A program made the position numbers and the translations under genes. The notes below the pieces were generated by a model, which saw only the letters and a list, made by a program, of their open reading frames with translations, made no database searches and was not told where the DNA came from. Shown here piece by piece: positions 35,840 through 50,800 of a DNA stretch of 64,000 nucleotides (positions within the stretch are counted from its first letter, which is position 1; each line of letters starts with the position of its first letter). This stretch comes from JBJXGV01 sp046160485 (lineage in GTDB: Bacteria > Orphanbacterota > Orphanbacteria > JBJXGV01), in assembly GCA_046160485.1 (NCBI GenBank), contig JBJXGV010000021.1:28451-92450 (forward strand), written 5' to 3'.

Positions 35840-38800
35840 ATGAGTCGTGCGGGCGGTTTGCGCCGTGCTTTGGCTCTGGCGCTGGGCCTGGCTGTCACTG
35901 GTCTTTCGCTCGTCGGGACGGCTTCGGCCATTCCGCTTCGCGGCGGACCGACAATTCGCGATGCCACGTACGACACGGGTAACGCCGCCGGCCTAGCCGA
36001 CGACGTCCTCTACGTCGTTATCGACGGCGCGAACATCAGCGGCCTCGCGGCAGCAGACTTCGCGACGACGGGCAGTATCGATCTGACGGGCGCTGTTTTT
36101 GCCGTCGTTTCGACACGGGCGACCGCGGCCCTTGTCACCTTTACCGGGCCGACCGTTGCGATGGCCGCGGGTGACCAGGTCGTGTTCTCGGATCTCGGGG
36201 TGGTTGCCGGCGCGATTGCCGCACCGTTCTTCCCTGGGACTTCGCCGAATACGGATCTCACGCCGCACGCGATCCACACCGGGCCGATCATCTTCACGGC
36301 GGAGCACGACACTGGAGCCAGTCTCGATGACCCGACCGACGATTCGGTCGTTGTTCGGTTCAACCAGCTGATCAATGCCTCGGATGGGGCGGTCGCCTAC
36401 GAGTACGACGACTTCGTCGCGCCATTCTTTGGCGACGCTGCCGACCTCGTTGATGCGAACATCGTCCAGGTCTCTGATGCCGCACCGTTCACCATCGTGC
36501 AGATTCCGCTCGATGACATTGTTGCGCCGACCTCGGGTAAGCTGACCGCGCTCGGTTCTCACATCAAGCTCACCGGTCCGAATCCGAGCGACGGAATCCA
36601 GGACGAGACGGGCGCAAGCACGGTCACGAGCCAGGTGCCTACGAGCATCGCTCAAAGCCCGATCGCCGCGGATGGTCCGTACCTTATCGATGCGGCCTAT
36701 AACAACCAGGCCACCGACGGTGGCGCAAACGTCGGCGACGACGTTCTCACGCTCTCGTTCGATCGCGACATCTTCAAGTCCGGCGAGGATGATCTTCTCG
36801 CGGAAGAGGGCATTAAGCCGACCGACCTGACTTTCACGGTCGCTGGTGCCTTCGGTGCCGCGTCGACGTTCAGTGTCGACCGGAACATGGTCACGATTAA
36901 CATGGGCGCCGGTGCAACGCTCCCCGGTGCGGCGTCAACGATCAGCCCCGCGGTGGTCAACCTCATCACCGATATCTATGGGCATCAGGGTGGACAGTCG
37001 AGCCCGGTCTTGATCACGGCTGGTGCCGGAGAAGGTGGTCCGGCGATTATTCGCGTCGAGCAGATTGGCTCGCAGCTCTTTGTTCTGTTCAACGAAGACA
37101 TCGGAGGTCTCGCGACCACTGACTTCGCTTTGAATGGACAAGCTGGCGGCACTCAGATCACGGCTATTTCGAGCACCGCGGGTCCGTTGGCGGTCCTTAA
37201 CACTAGCAACGCATGGAACGACGGCGATTACCTCGCGCTCTCCGCAGCGGGAGTCGTCTCTGGACTCAGCAGCGGTAACTTGAACCTCACCGCGAACCGT
37301 CATCCGGTCGCCAAGGGTGATGGACCCGCTGCTCCGCCCATTCAGTTGATTAGCGATGTGGCGGTTACATTCGAGGATGACGCGACGGGGATCGCGAATA
37401 TCTCCTGGCGCGAAACGGCCGGAACCGATACGAGCGATTACTATTTGATCTTCACGCGCATCGGTGCCGCGATCGACTCGACATACGTGCTTCAGAACTA
37501 CTTCCGCGGCGTGCCGGTTCAGAACCCGCGCCGTGTCTTCCCGCACACGAACATCGTCGGGCAGACGCAGGTGATCGCGGACACCCTGATTCACGGTAGC
37601 GTTCGAATCGCCCCAGGCGACTCGACGACGAACCGCGACGTGATCGTTCTTGGCGACCAGATTTGCTTCGGTATCGTGGCTGCGTCGTACGACGACGAGT
37701 TTGCGACTCCGAACGTCTCGGGTTCCACGGGCGGTATCTCGCAGGCGATCTGCTTCGTCGCCGGTCCGGTTCAGGCCCCGAAGGACACGCTCATCGGAGT
37801 GGATGACGATGTCATCCACCTATCGTGCGGTCCCGATATCATCGATACGCTTTTCGCGGATGCCGGCTCCGTTGAGCCCGCCGCAACTGTTCTTGTTTTC
37901 TCCGATCCCGCAGCTACCGACACGACCGACCCGTCCTTCATGGGTAGCGTCGTAGCGAACGCCGACGGATCGTGGGGCCCGATCGTTCTTACGACCGACG
38001 GCAACACGCCCGGCAATCTCCAGGATCCGGCGACAGGCTTCATCTATCTCCGCGCGCGGGACATTTCGGACAACATCAGCCCCGCGACGGCTATCTATCG
38101 TGATATCGACGGTACGGGCATTCAGGGTCCCGACTACGCGATGAACGAGCTGCCGCTGGACCTGACAACCCCGAACCAGATCTACGCTGACGGTGACTCG
38201 ATCGTCGTCACAGCCACGTTCGGCGACACGATCTTCGCGGGTACGCCGGTTATCGAGGGTGTGACCACCCCGGCGCCGAACGTCACCGCGTTTGCGGACT
38301 TCTCGCAGATCGTCACGGTCGGTGGAGCCGACGCGGTGCCGTTTATCAATCACGGTACGGACGGCTTCGACCAGGACCTCGACTGGCAAGACAACGATAC
38401 GGACGCGGCCGCCGATCCTGGCGACGCTGACTTCCTTTCGGACGACGTCGGTCTCGACGGTGTCGCCGGCACGGCGGACCAGGGCGAAAACGACGGCAAT
38501 CCGACTCCTGGCGAATACTTCTGCGACGTCGGTGGTCCGAACGGCGCGGGTGCTGGCGACGGTGCCTACACGCCCGGCGAAGCGTTCGAAGACGTCAACG
38601 GCAACAACCTGCGCGATCCCGGCGAGCCCGACATCGACCTCAACGACTCGGACGAGTACGGCATCTACAGCGCACGCTGGACGATCGCTCCCGGCACCTC
38701 GGTGACGAACGACGGCCAGACGAACTTCGCGCAGGTCCAGAACGTGCCCGTTGTCATCACCGCGGTCGATTGCGTTTGCAACGAGACGCTGATGGACGGC

Positions 38801-41800
38801 ACGGATCCTGAGAACCGCTACCTCGTCGAGATCGACAACCAGGATCCCTCGGTGTCCGAGCTTGCGGACCTCGAGCAGGAGACGGACTTCGGCGGGAACT
38901 CGGCTACCGACAATCAGCTCGAGGAGCAGAACGGCGCCTCGTGCTTCGATATGGGCGAGTTCATCGACTTCACGATCGAGACGCCGTCCGATGCGGACGT
39001 CGACTACGTCGTGATGCAGATCTCTGTGAACGGCGGCCCGTGGCAGGACATGTCCTTCGACCCGCCGGGTGAGGCGATCGCGGATACGATCGCGGGTAAC
39101 TACCCTGGCGCGGCGCTCGCGGACGATGACCGTGACGGTGACGCCGACTCGCTCGACGCGGAAGTTGCCGCGGCGATCGATGAGCAGGTCAACAACAACC
39201 CCGACGGCGTCGACAACGACAACGACGGGTGGATCGACGAAGAGACCGACGGCGTCGACAACGACGGCGACGGCGTGATCGATGCGCCTGCCGACGGCGA
39301 CGAAGTCGAAACCTATAGCGTCGACAACGACGACAACGAAGACGGTATCGTCGACGGTGTCGCCACCGACGTCGGAGCCCCGGGCGTGTACGATCGCGCC
39401 TACAACCCGCAGCCGCACGTTCTCGACGCGGCCGGTCTCGGCGGGGTGGCCACCACCTTCGACTGGTTCGACCACAGCTCGGTTGCCGACACGAAGACGA
39501 ACGACGTGATCGCGGGTACGCGCTTGAATCTCGACCTCGCGCACATCCGTAACGTCTTCGGCATTACGGACGCGGACTCGTTCCAACTCCGCGGCGTGGC
39601 GGTTGACAACACGGGCGGCGCCTTCTACGGGCCGGAGACGGACATCGACGGTGTCGATGTTGGCGTTCCGGGTCCGACGGGCGACGTTCTTGTGTCGGTC
39701 ATCCTCGCCGACCAAAGCGGCTTCAGCGCGGACGGCAGCCCTGCGAACTCGCACTCGGGCAACGCCGATCCGGGCTACGCTCTTCCGTTCTGCATTCAGA
39801 CCAACTTCGCGCCTTCCGTTACGACCCTCATCGACAACCTCGATGATGAGATCTGTGACGCGGCGCAGAACGAGCAGGGCGGCGATCCGGTTGTTCCGGG
39901 CGACGAGACTGCTCAGATCCCGGCTACCCCGGAGGTCTACACCCTCGAAGCGGGCGCGACAGCGGACGCCGAGTCGGTGATCTTCTGGGTTTCGCTCGGC
40001 GACTCGGCTGACTGGGCGGTGATCGATGTCGATCGCTCCGGTCCGCCGTGGACGACGAACTGGGTTCCGGGTCTCGTCGATAACGACCCGGCGGCGCGCG
40101 TCAACCGTTACTGGCTGACCACGACGTCCGTGGACGTGAATGGCAACGCGGAATCGCTCGACCGGAACGGCGACGGCGGCCTCGACACCTTGGACTTCCA
40201 AGTTCAGGTGGACGTGGTCGACTGTGTCGCGCCGGTTCTCAACATCACGCGCGTCCAGAATGGTGTCGGCGTCACGGACGACGACCTCACGGATGGCGCG
40301 ACGGTGCCCATCAACAACGCAATCAATATTTGGATCGACGCCGTGTCGCCTGGCGCCGGCTACACCGGCTTCAGCGATCGCGACGAGATCTTCATGATCG
40401 GCGCCGGCGTGAACCTTCTGCCTGGTGACAATGCATTCGACGATGACGCTGACGGCACGACCGACGAGTTTGACTTCGGTCCCGACGGCATCATGGGCTC
40501 CGGCTTCGACGGTCTCGACAACGACGGCGACGGTGTCGTCGACAATGCCGAGGAGACGGACGATGAGTGGGGCTTCGACGACGACGTGGTCTACGGATAC
40601 GTCGCGCGTGCGGGTCTCGGTCTCGACCGGAATCCCGGTAACCGCGACAACCCGCCGGGCATCGACGGAAACGAAGATGCCGACGGCCTTATCGACGAGC
40701 TCGACTACGGTCCGGACGGCGTAGCTGGTACGGCCGACGACGAGTTCCTCAGGACGACGGACGCTGGTGTCCCGCACGATGACTTCTTCACGAACGACGT
40801 CATCCGTGTCGACTTCCAGTACCGCCCGACGTCGGGTGGTGGTCCATGGCTCCCGATTCCGGGCACGGCGTCGCTGACGGGCACGATCGTCAACGGCAAC
40901 GTCTCCGACCTCGTTCCGCCTTTGAAGGTCACGTGGGATGTGACGGGTCTGCCCCCGGGCGACTACGACATCCGCGCGCAGGGCTTCGACATCGAAGGCA
41001 ACACGAACGACGGGACCGCATTCATTTCGACGATCAAGATCGACCCGACGGGTCTGCGCGCGTACATCACGCCGCCGGTCCAGGAGCCTGCGGATCCCGC
41101 GGGTGTGTTCGATCTTTATGCGCATACCTATATCCACGACACGTTCATCGATCACGTCGACTTCGAGTTCTCGACGGACGACGGTGCGTCGTGGGCGTTC
41201 ATCGCGCGCGATGACAACGACGACGCCTCGAACGGTGGCGACGTTCTCATGCGCGCCGGCACGACGCCGTTCCAGTCGGCCACGGCTTCTGACGTGGTTG
41301 GCGGAACGGGCCGCGCCTTCGGGACCACGTACCGCTTCCTCGATCGCGACGCGGACGGTTACTCCGCCCTCGACCCGATCATTGTCTCGGCGGACGCATT
41401 CCTCGACGGAGGGGATAACGTCGTTCTGGGTCAAGTCGAGCCGAGCGAGGCCGGAGCCGCGCTGACCCAGCTCAATAGCAATGGCGTCTTCGACGCTGCT
41501 TCGGACATCTACTACGTCGACACCGGCGGATCGTCGGCCTTCGAGCCGCAGGATTGGATCTACCAGGACAACGTCAACAACGCGCAGACGAGCGGCTTCG
41601 ACCTCTGGACGGTTGTGTGGGACGCCCGAGGCCTGAGCGGCGAAGTCTGGGTGCGTGCGGTCGCGACGAACGAACTCGGCGTGACCGATAGCGATGGCAT
41701 TCCGTACGAAGTGCTCGACATCGACGTCGACGCTCCGTGCGCGGAGATCTCGGGCATCGTGCTCATGGACGGCACCTTCGAGGCGCCGAACTACGACACG

Positions 41801-44800
41801 CTCGACGTCTTCTCCACGAATGACTTCATTCAAATCCGCGCGACGGTTGCCGCGGCGGATGTGGAAGAAGTCGTGTTCCAGATGTCGGTGGACGGTGGAG
41901 CGAACTGGTTCTCTAGCACCAGCTACTTCGACGTCAACGACGACAGCGACTTCTACGCGGACATCGACGGTATCCCCGGCTTCTCGGCGGGCGACGAAAT
42001 CTTCTTCGACGCGGACGGCGACTTTAAGCGCTCCGCGGCGGATGTCGTCCTCAGGAACCAGGGCATCACGGATCCGATCACGCCGCTCGGCTGGCAGCTC
42101 ATCCCGCTTCTTGGCGAGGATGGACCCGGCTCGGGCGACGAAGACGACGACGGCCAGACGGACGAGGACGACGTCGATTCGACCGACCTCCTTGCGTCGT
42201 CGGGTGGCTACTACGATGCGTTCCTGAACATCGTCGATGCCAACGCCGCTGGCCTGTTCCAGACCGATACGCAGGTTCTCTTCCGCGCCATCGCGACGGA
42301 CAGCAACAACAACACGTGCCCGAACCCGACGTTCTTCAAGGCGATCATTCACGAGCGCAGCACGTGCCTCGTGGACGCGATCGTCGCGACGACGCAGACG
42401 GGCGACACGCTCGATATCTTCAGCGAGCTTTCGGACGGCGATGGCTCCGACCAGATCGACGCTTCCGTCACGACGGTGAACGTGTTTGCGACCGCCGAGG
42501 ATGGTTCAACGATCACGGGTCTGCGTCTCTTCTACCGGAAGAATCCGCTGGCGTACCCGGGTTTGAACGTCTTCACCAACCCGTGGATCGACTCGGGCGT
42601 TTCCGATGCCACTTACCCGTACAACCTCGCTTGGGGTGTCGCGGGTCTTGCGGACGGTTGCTACCAGTTCTACGTGCAGTGCTCTGACGCGAGCGGCAAC
42701 AACAGCGATGCGCCGGCGGCACCGTACGAGATCTCGAAGCTCACCGTTTCCGCAAATATCACGCTCTTCCAGAACTCGCTCGGCGAGACGATCGCCAACG
42801 GCGCGTCGGTTTACCCCGGCGACGAAATGACGATCTTCGCTGATCTCTCGAATCCGGCGGCGACCGCGGACGCGGAAGTTCTCTTCCAGTACGCGGAACG
42901 TATCGTCGGCGAAGTGGTGACGTTGTCCCCGGGTAATCCCTACCGGTACGACCTCGCGCTGACCGCGGTTCTCGACGGCGATCCCGACGACGAGTCGACG
43001 GTCGACGTCACGGTCAACGGTGTCCCGGCGACGTACTACACCGAGGATGCGTTCGACGCACTCGGTGCCAAGACGATCAACCAGTTCACGATGCGCAACG
43101 GCGGTGCCACGGTTGAACTCGGTGGCGCACAGTCGGCGGGCGTCGAGATCCTGATCTCGTACAACGTGACCGGCTACAACACGATTCCCGAGGGCGACCG
43201 CAACGCACCCTTCTCCGTCGAGTGGAACTTCACCACCGGCGGTATCCCTGGGGCGAGCTTCGCGGAGACGAATGCCTTCGACATCATCGCGTCGGTCTCT
43301 TACGACTTCTTCAGTACGTACTACGAGAACGAAGGTGGCCAGACTCCTCCGGGCGATCCGTGCCTCATCGAGCCGGACCTTTCGGAAGGCCGCTTTGTTC
43401 TCTTGCTCGACGCGGAAGGTCCGTGCGCCACGATTCACGGGTTTGAGCTGGACCGCGGCGACACGAGCTACCCGTACCTCGAGAACCAGCCGGGTAACCC
43501 GCTCTGCTTCATCGGCGACAAGAACGAGAACGGTCTCGCTGCCAAGGAGGTCGATGTCTTCATAACGACCGACGAGGCGATCACCGAGATCGACTCGGTC
43601 TACGCGTTCGTGGACGGAGAGGCGACCCAGTACGACTTCACGCGCTACACGACCACGGATAGCGATGCGAGCAACGACTCGATCTCGATTCCGATCACCT
43701 TCTACGTGCAGGATTACTCGTACCTGCTCGACGGTGATCAAGCCTTCAACAATGGCATCGCGCTCGATCCGAACGACATCGAAAACGTGACCTTGCGCTA
43801 CGCGCTTGGCATCAATTTTAACGAGCCGGCGTACGAGCTGGTCATGTACGACGATGGCGTTAACGGTGGCGACAAGACGGCGAACGACGGCTGCTACACG
43901 GCCACGCCGCGCTTGGCGCTGGGCTCGACCTACGGCTACTCCTTCGACGTCGACCTGATCGGCGACAACTACGAGCCGGATCTATTCGACGACCGGAGAA
44001 ACTTCGACGGCGACGCGCACAACAACGTGCAGTCGGCGATCGTCGTTCCCGGTGACTTCTGGTACTTCCACTTCGATTCCGCGGTTCCGGGCATCGACGT
44101 GCTCGACAACGGCGTTCACACGATCATTGCGTGGGCGGTCGATGTCGATGGCAACCGTCGCAGCAGCAAGTCGTGCGACGGCGAAGTCGGGTCGTTCATC
44201 GTGGATAACATCGCGCCGATCATCAACATGATCGACATGACCTCCATCGTGAACCCGAACGACGAGGATTGCTCGCCGTACACCGCCTCCGTGATGATCG
44301 CGCCGAATCCGGCAAGCATCCCGGCGCTCGGTGTCGACGAAGTTCAGTTCCAGTACTCGCCGGACAACGGCGGTCGCTGGATCTTCCTCGGCAACGACAC
44401 GTCCTCCGACGGTGGGTGGGCGCTCCAGGACGACTGGACCATCGATCCGATGGAAGATGGCATCGATAACGACGGCGACGGCTTCACCGACGAGACGGAT
44501 CTCCTTGGCGACGGCGAGAGCGAAGAGCAGGTCACGTTCCTGCTGCGCGCGCTGGCCAAGGACGATTGCGGCAACGTCGGCTACTCGTCTGAAATCGCGT
44601 TCGTCATCGACACGCGTCCGCCCGACTGCGAGCTGATCGCACCGGCGACCGGCACGCTCTACGCCTACGGCGACATCGTCACGCTCAGCGCGACGAGCCC
44701 CGACGCAGGCAATCTCTCGAAGATGACGTTCCAATACATGGATCGCGGCGGTGAATGGCGGGACATCGACTGGACGCCGCAGGACGACTCGGATCCCAAC

Positions 44801-47800
44801 TACGTTCCGGCGCCGTTCGCGAACGCCGACACGGTCACCGTGACGTGGGATTCGCGCATCCTCGATCTCGACGGCGAGAACCCGTTCGTGTGGTTCCGCT
44901 GCTGCGCGGCCGACTCGGCGTGCAACGAGGACTGCGAGAATCAGCCGATCATCGTTCAGTTCTACGACGCTTCCGCTCCGGGTGCCTGGATCACGCAGTA
45001 CGACACGGATTGTGGCCAGTTCAGCCCGGCCGATCCGAAGCTTTCGGTCCAGGGTGACGACATCGTCGTCAGCGGTATCGCGATCGACCCGTCCGGTTAC
45101 GAGAACGTCGCGAAGGTCACGGTCGAGCGTCGGGTGAGCGAGGGTGTTTGGGCCGAGCTGGCCACCGTGTTCGGTGTGTTCGGCTCGACTAATGATGTCA
45201 CGGCAACGTGGCAGGCGACGATCGACGTCACGCCCTACTGCGGCACGACGCTCGTTCTTCGCTCGCTCGCGACGGACGTCAACGGCAATACTTCTGAAAA
45301 CCTGATTACGTACAACCTCCCGGTCGACTGTGTCGAGCCGGTGGTTGCTTACAACGCGGACGGGTTCATCTTCATCGACTCGACCGCGGTCTACGAGAAC
45401 GACGGCACCACGGGCACGGGTTTGGTGATCAAGCCGAATCCGTTCACCGGTGATGTTGTGTTCCGCGTCACGACCGACGATCCCGACGTTCAGTCGATGC
45501 TCGTTCAGTACCGCGAGGTCGATCCTACGGAGCCTGGCGACTGGCAGACCCTCGAGGTCTGTGACAGCGCACCGGGCGCCACGCCGGTCGTCAACGGTAG
45601 CTGTGACCTCACGCTCGATTTCGAGCCGAACGTCACGGTCCCCGGCGGCGGCTACTTCTGGTGGGGTGTCGCGCGCGACTGGGCGGAAGAAATCAGCCTC
45701 GACGACGGCAAGTACGAGTTCCGGGTTCTCGCGACGGACTACGCCTGCAACACGAACGCGCTCTCGCTCGAACTGGTTGCGGCGACGATCGACACCGAGG
45801 ATCCGTTCTGCACGTACTTCGGCAACAACGCGATCGGCGAACGTCCGCAAGGCGAAGTCGCGGCGGGTGACACCGTCCGACTGGTCCTAACGGCGTCCGA
45901 CGCCGAGACGGATGTCGAAGCGGTGTGGTACGAGTGGAGCTTTGATCAGGAGAACTGGGTCACCATCGGGAGCGACAAGGAGCCCGAGGGAGACAAGATC
46001 GATACAGACAACCCGAGCTGGGCGTCCGACATTCTCTGGACGACGCCTGACTACGTGGTCTACGACAAGGATGCGTACGTTCGCGCTCACATCTTCGACT
46101 CCGCTTGGAACGAAGAAATTTGTGAGCAGACGATCCGGATCGAGGACAAGACGCCTCCGTTCGGTACGCGTATCTACGACATCGTGCTCGACGACGGTGG
46201 TTGCATCCAGCCCCCGGACATCACGCCGAACACGATCATGGGCGGCACGACGATCAACAGCAGTGTCGACATCTTCGCCCAGACCGCGGTGGGTGACACG
46301 GGTATCGCCGAAGTGACGTTCGAGATCTCGGGCGACAACGGCGTGACCTGGACGACGATCGGTATCGATCAGAACGAGACGGAACTCGAGATGCCGGACG
46401 GTTCCGGCCCCGGCATGCTCGTCTGGACCTGGTCGATCGAGTTCGATCCGAAGCAACTCAATACGAACGGCAACCGGGCGTTCCCGGATGGGAACTACCT
46501 GATTCGCGCCTCCGCGGTCGACTCTGAGGAGAACTACGAGATCCTCACGGCCACCGCGCCGATGCGTGCGCCTCTCACGATCGACTGCACGCCTCCTGTC
46601 GTGAAGATGAACGTTGTCGACACGACGGAGTTCGACGCGACGCCTCAGGTTTGCGAGACGAACGTCGAGCGCGGTTCGATCATCAACGTGGGAGGGCGGA
46701 CGGTTGTCTCTGAGACGGACATGACCGAGACGACGAACGAAGACGTCGAAGTCACGTTCTATATCGCAAACACGAAGGACGAGCTCTGGGTGACGGACTC
46801 CTGGAAGGCGATGACGCCGGCCAACGGGTTCCACTTCGATCCTCTGAACAACGAGGACAATCCCGACGAGTCGCGTCCCTACTCGTTCTACTGGAATACG
46901 GCGCTGACCGAGCCGCCTCTCGTGGTTGGCAACAGCTACGCGATCGTGGCCGTCGGCGAAGACCTCGTCTGCAACGTCGGCGAGATCACCGAAACATGGA
47001 TGGCTGGACTCGGGACCTGCTTCACGATTCTCGACACGACGGCGCCTTGCGCGACGATCGTGGAACTCGAGCGTGATAACGATCCGAGCTACCAGCAGTG
47101 GCCCGACTACTCGCGGGTGAATCGCCTCGACTATCTTGGGGCGTCGATCCTTCCGGGCGACACGGACGTTGAGAAGGTCGACTTCTACTACAGGGCTCAG
47201 GGCGCCACGGCCTGGATCCTGGCGGACGGCGACCTCACCCGTCTCGGGGACACGTTCTGGGAACTCAGCGACTGGACGTCCGACAACCTGACGGAAGGTA
47301 CGTACGAGTTCGCAGCGAACGCGGTGGACGATGTCGGTAACGCAGACTTCGACCCGTCGAACGCGGCGAGCATTCCGTGCAGCATCACGCGCTTGATTAT
47401 TGATCGCAGCGCACCGGTTATCGCCGAGGTGACTGCCCCGGCGGATTCGCAGACCTGCGCGGATGCGCGTTACATCTACGACAACGACGGCGACGCGACG
47501 ATCGATGTCTGGGTCAACCTGAGTGCCGAGTACCTCGCGTCGAACGGGAACGATGTCTACCTGGACGAGAACGGCGAGGATAACGACGACTCGGGTGTGA
47601 AGTTCCAGTGGAAGTACTCGCAGAGTCCTGACGTCGACGACGAGTGGGATTCGTCTGGGTTCGACAACATTCTGTTCGACGCCCGGTCGGGTCGCTTCTC
47701 TACGACGTTCGACGTGGACGAGCCTGCCGATGACATTGTCGACTTCCGTGTCGTCATGCAGGACAGCGCGGGCAACGTGAGCGAGACGGTCTTCGCGACC

Positions 47801-50800
47801 TGGGTCGTTCTTCCGACCGAGGATCCGGATGTCGCGATCACGCAGATCAAGAACCTCGCGACGGACACGACGATCGACCCGAACGATCAGGGGCAGCAGA
47901 CGGATATCAGCGCGGGTGACCCGATCCAGATCTGGGTGACTGCGCGCACCGGCAGCCAGTACGTGCCGGCTTGGGCGTCCTGTGGTCTCGACTCGACGTT
48001 CTTCGAGGTCGCTCGCAGCGACGAGAAGGGCGAGGAACCGAACGACGACGATTACATGCCGCTGACTGTCGGTACTGCCACGCAGGACACTCTGCCTGGC
48101 GGGAACGCGTTCTTCGCGGAATGGAACACGACGGGCCTGACGCCTGGCTTCTACTGGGTTCGCGCGTTTGCCGTGGATTGCTGCGGTAACCGTGGCGACT
48201 CGGAAGCGGTCGAGCTTCGTGTGAAGTCGCAGTCGCTGCCGAAGGTCGCGGTTGTGTGCTTCGACGAGGACGTCGTGAACGACATCACGGGCCACACGAT
48301 TGCGCACGTCTACGCGCAGGAGTGGTGCGATCAAGAAGTCGACAAGGTGATCTTCGAGTACCGCGACGCGAACGGCCCGGGGAGCACGGACTGGGTTGTG
48401 TTCGGCTTCACGGAATCCGTCTCGGACGCAGACTCGCTCTGGATCTCCTCGGTCGACCTGACTACGACAACCAGCTTCGCGATCGGAGATCAGATTGACT
48501 TCCGCGCGACGGCTATTAAGTACATCGACGACGAAGCGGACGATGACAGCCGCATCATCGACATGGTGGATCCGACGCCGGTCGTGACGTCGGTTACGGT
48601 TCAGCGCAATCCGATCGGGACGCGTGACCTGGTCCTCGTGCCGGTGCGCACGAATCCGGAACTTGTCAGCTTCGAGTCCGTCAATCTCGTGCCCGAGGCG
48701 AGGGTCCAGTGGACGGTGGCCGTTAACACGAACGCCGTCACGACCGTGCCCTGGCTCAACGTCATCTCTGAAGACACGTACGATGATCAAGACCAGTGGG
48801 AAGAGAGCGTCAAGATGTACCGCTCCACGAACGAGCTGACGCTCTGGCGTGGCGGCGCGACGAAGGCTGTGACCCGGCAGATCTGCGACGGCGGAACGAT
48901 TAACTTCTGCGCCGCCGCGGTCGACTCGGCGATCGGTCGTGTGGACATCGCTCACTGGAGCAACAAGGCGTACCGCGTCAACACCCAGCTCGGCAGCAAC
49001 GGGCCGGTCAGCTTGGAAGCGGATGCCGATCACAGCGTCAGCGTCGAAATTCCGCCGGGTAACTCGATCACCGCTGGGGCGATCCTGCTCTCGCGGACGA
49101 TCGATCCCTCGACGGAGGAAGACGAGGATCAGACGCTGTACCTCTCGCTACTTCCGAACTCGTGCTGGGACCTTCGTCAGCTCGACTGTGCGAACCCGTT
49201 TGGATTCCGGGACTGCTCGGAGAGCATCGACGAAACGTACCCGGCGACGGTGACGATCAAGTACGACGAGGCTGACTTCCCGCTCGAGTACCAGGCTTCC
49301 GAGTGGGAATCGAAGCTGGTTCCGGCGTACTACGACACCTTCGACGAGCAGTTCCATATCGACGAGATCTTCACGGTGAAGGTCGACACGCTTGCGAACA
49401 CCGTCACCTTCAAGACGGAAGAACTCTGCGACAAGAACGTCTACTGCCTGATCATTCCGAAGGTCGAGCCGCTCGCGGCCTCGATCTATCCGCTTTGGAA
49501 CGGATTCTCGAACGATCATCCGATCATCCAGGGCACGCTCACCGACATCTTCACCACCGGTGAGGGGAACGACGGCAACGATCTCGACCTGAACACGTTC
49601 AAGCTCTGGATCGACAATCGCCTCGTCGCTTGGACGGACGATTACCAGGATCAGAGTGAGGACGGACTTCAGGGTTGCGATCCGAGAGAGTTCCCTGGAG
49701 ACGAGGACTTCGAGGAGAACGCTGTCGGTAACGGCTGCCTCGACCTCGATGCGGCTGAAAACGACGACGACTACACCAACACGGCGGTGTTCACCTATCA
49801 CCACTCGACGCTCTCGCAGGACGAGTTGGCTCCGGGTGAGCACACGCTTCGGATTGCCATGTACGGCCAGACGGAAGACGCGTCGCGTTGGTACGACCGC
49901 AAGTGGGTCTTCAACGTCGACGTCACTCCGCCGCGTGCGTGGATCAACGGCGGGTTCGTCGATAGCCCGATCCTGTCGAACGTCGGTGGTTACATCAACA
50001 GTGAGGAACCGGCACTGACGGCTTACCTCCTCGACCGCGAGTCGGGTGTCATGGTCAAGCCGCGCCAGGCGGATCCGATTCTCAACGTGCTCTTCTCGAA
50101 CCTTGTCGGTGGCGAGTTCGACATCACCGTCGACTTCCCGACCACTCCTGAGAACCCGGACGTTGTCCTGACCATCGGTAGCATCGAGCTTCCGATCCAG
50201 GACGTCGGGCTCAAGATGGACGTCTGGTTGGTGGACGAGGCGAACCGTCAGAACAACGACGGCGAGGATGACGAGGAAGACATCGACGAGTACTTCGATC
50301 GCAATCTGATCCAGACGGCCACGGCGGATATGCTCGAGTTCACGCCGCCGCTGCCGCTGTCGAACGGCGACGACGAGGGTACCTACACGCCGGCGGATAC
50401 GCTCATCGCCCGCTTCCCGCTCGTTGTCGACCTTGCTCAGTACGACGGCCGCGAACTCGAGGTCGTGCTCTACACGGCGAAGCTCGAGCACATCGGTCAC
50501 GACATCTCGAACATCGACGACATTCTTGGCGGCTTGCTCGGATCGCTGGGCACCGGTAAGGCTGCCGTCTCGAAGGCGGATCCCACGGCGGAAGTCGCGG
50601 GTGACGAGGAGTTCACGAAGTACCTCCTCGGTGCGATGGACTGCGTGGGTAACGTCGGCTCGGCTTACACGGCAGCTCGGTTCATTGTCGACGGGGCGGC
50701 GCCCAGCGTGGCGTTCGTCTCACCGCAGTGCAACGCGAGCGTGGCGCCAGGCCAGCCGCTGAACGTGATCGTCGCGCTCACGGACCAGACCTTCCGTCCG

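Noticed and set aside
39190..39370. Short tandem repeats that could suggest a CRISPR or minisatellite
   Set aside because: They encode in-frame DNDGDG calcium-binding motifs; there are no constant repeats with unique spacers.
37820..42352. 1510-residue open frame on the minus strand inside the giant gene
   Set aside because: It is the antisense of GAC/GTC/TCG-rich repeats, is Arg/Val/Asp-rich without domains or a ribosome site, and is mirrored by similar frames at 43982-45850 and 45887-49033.
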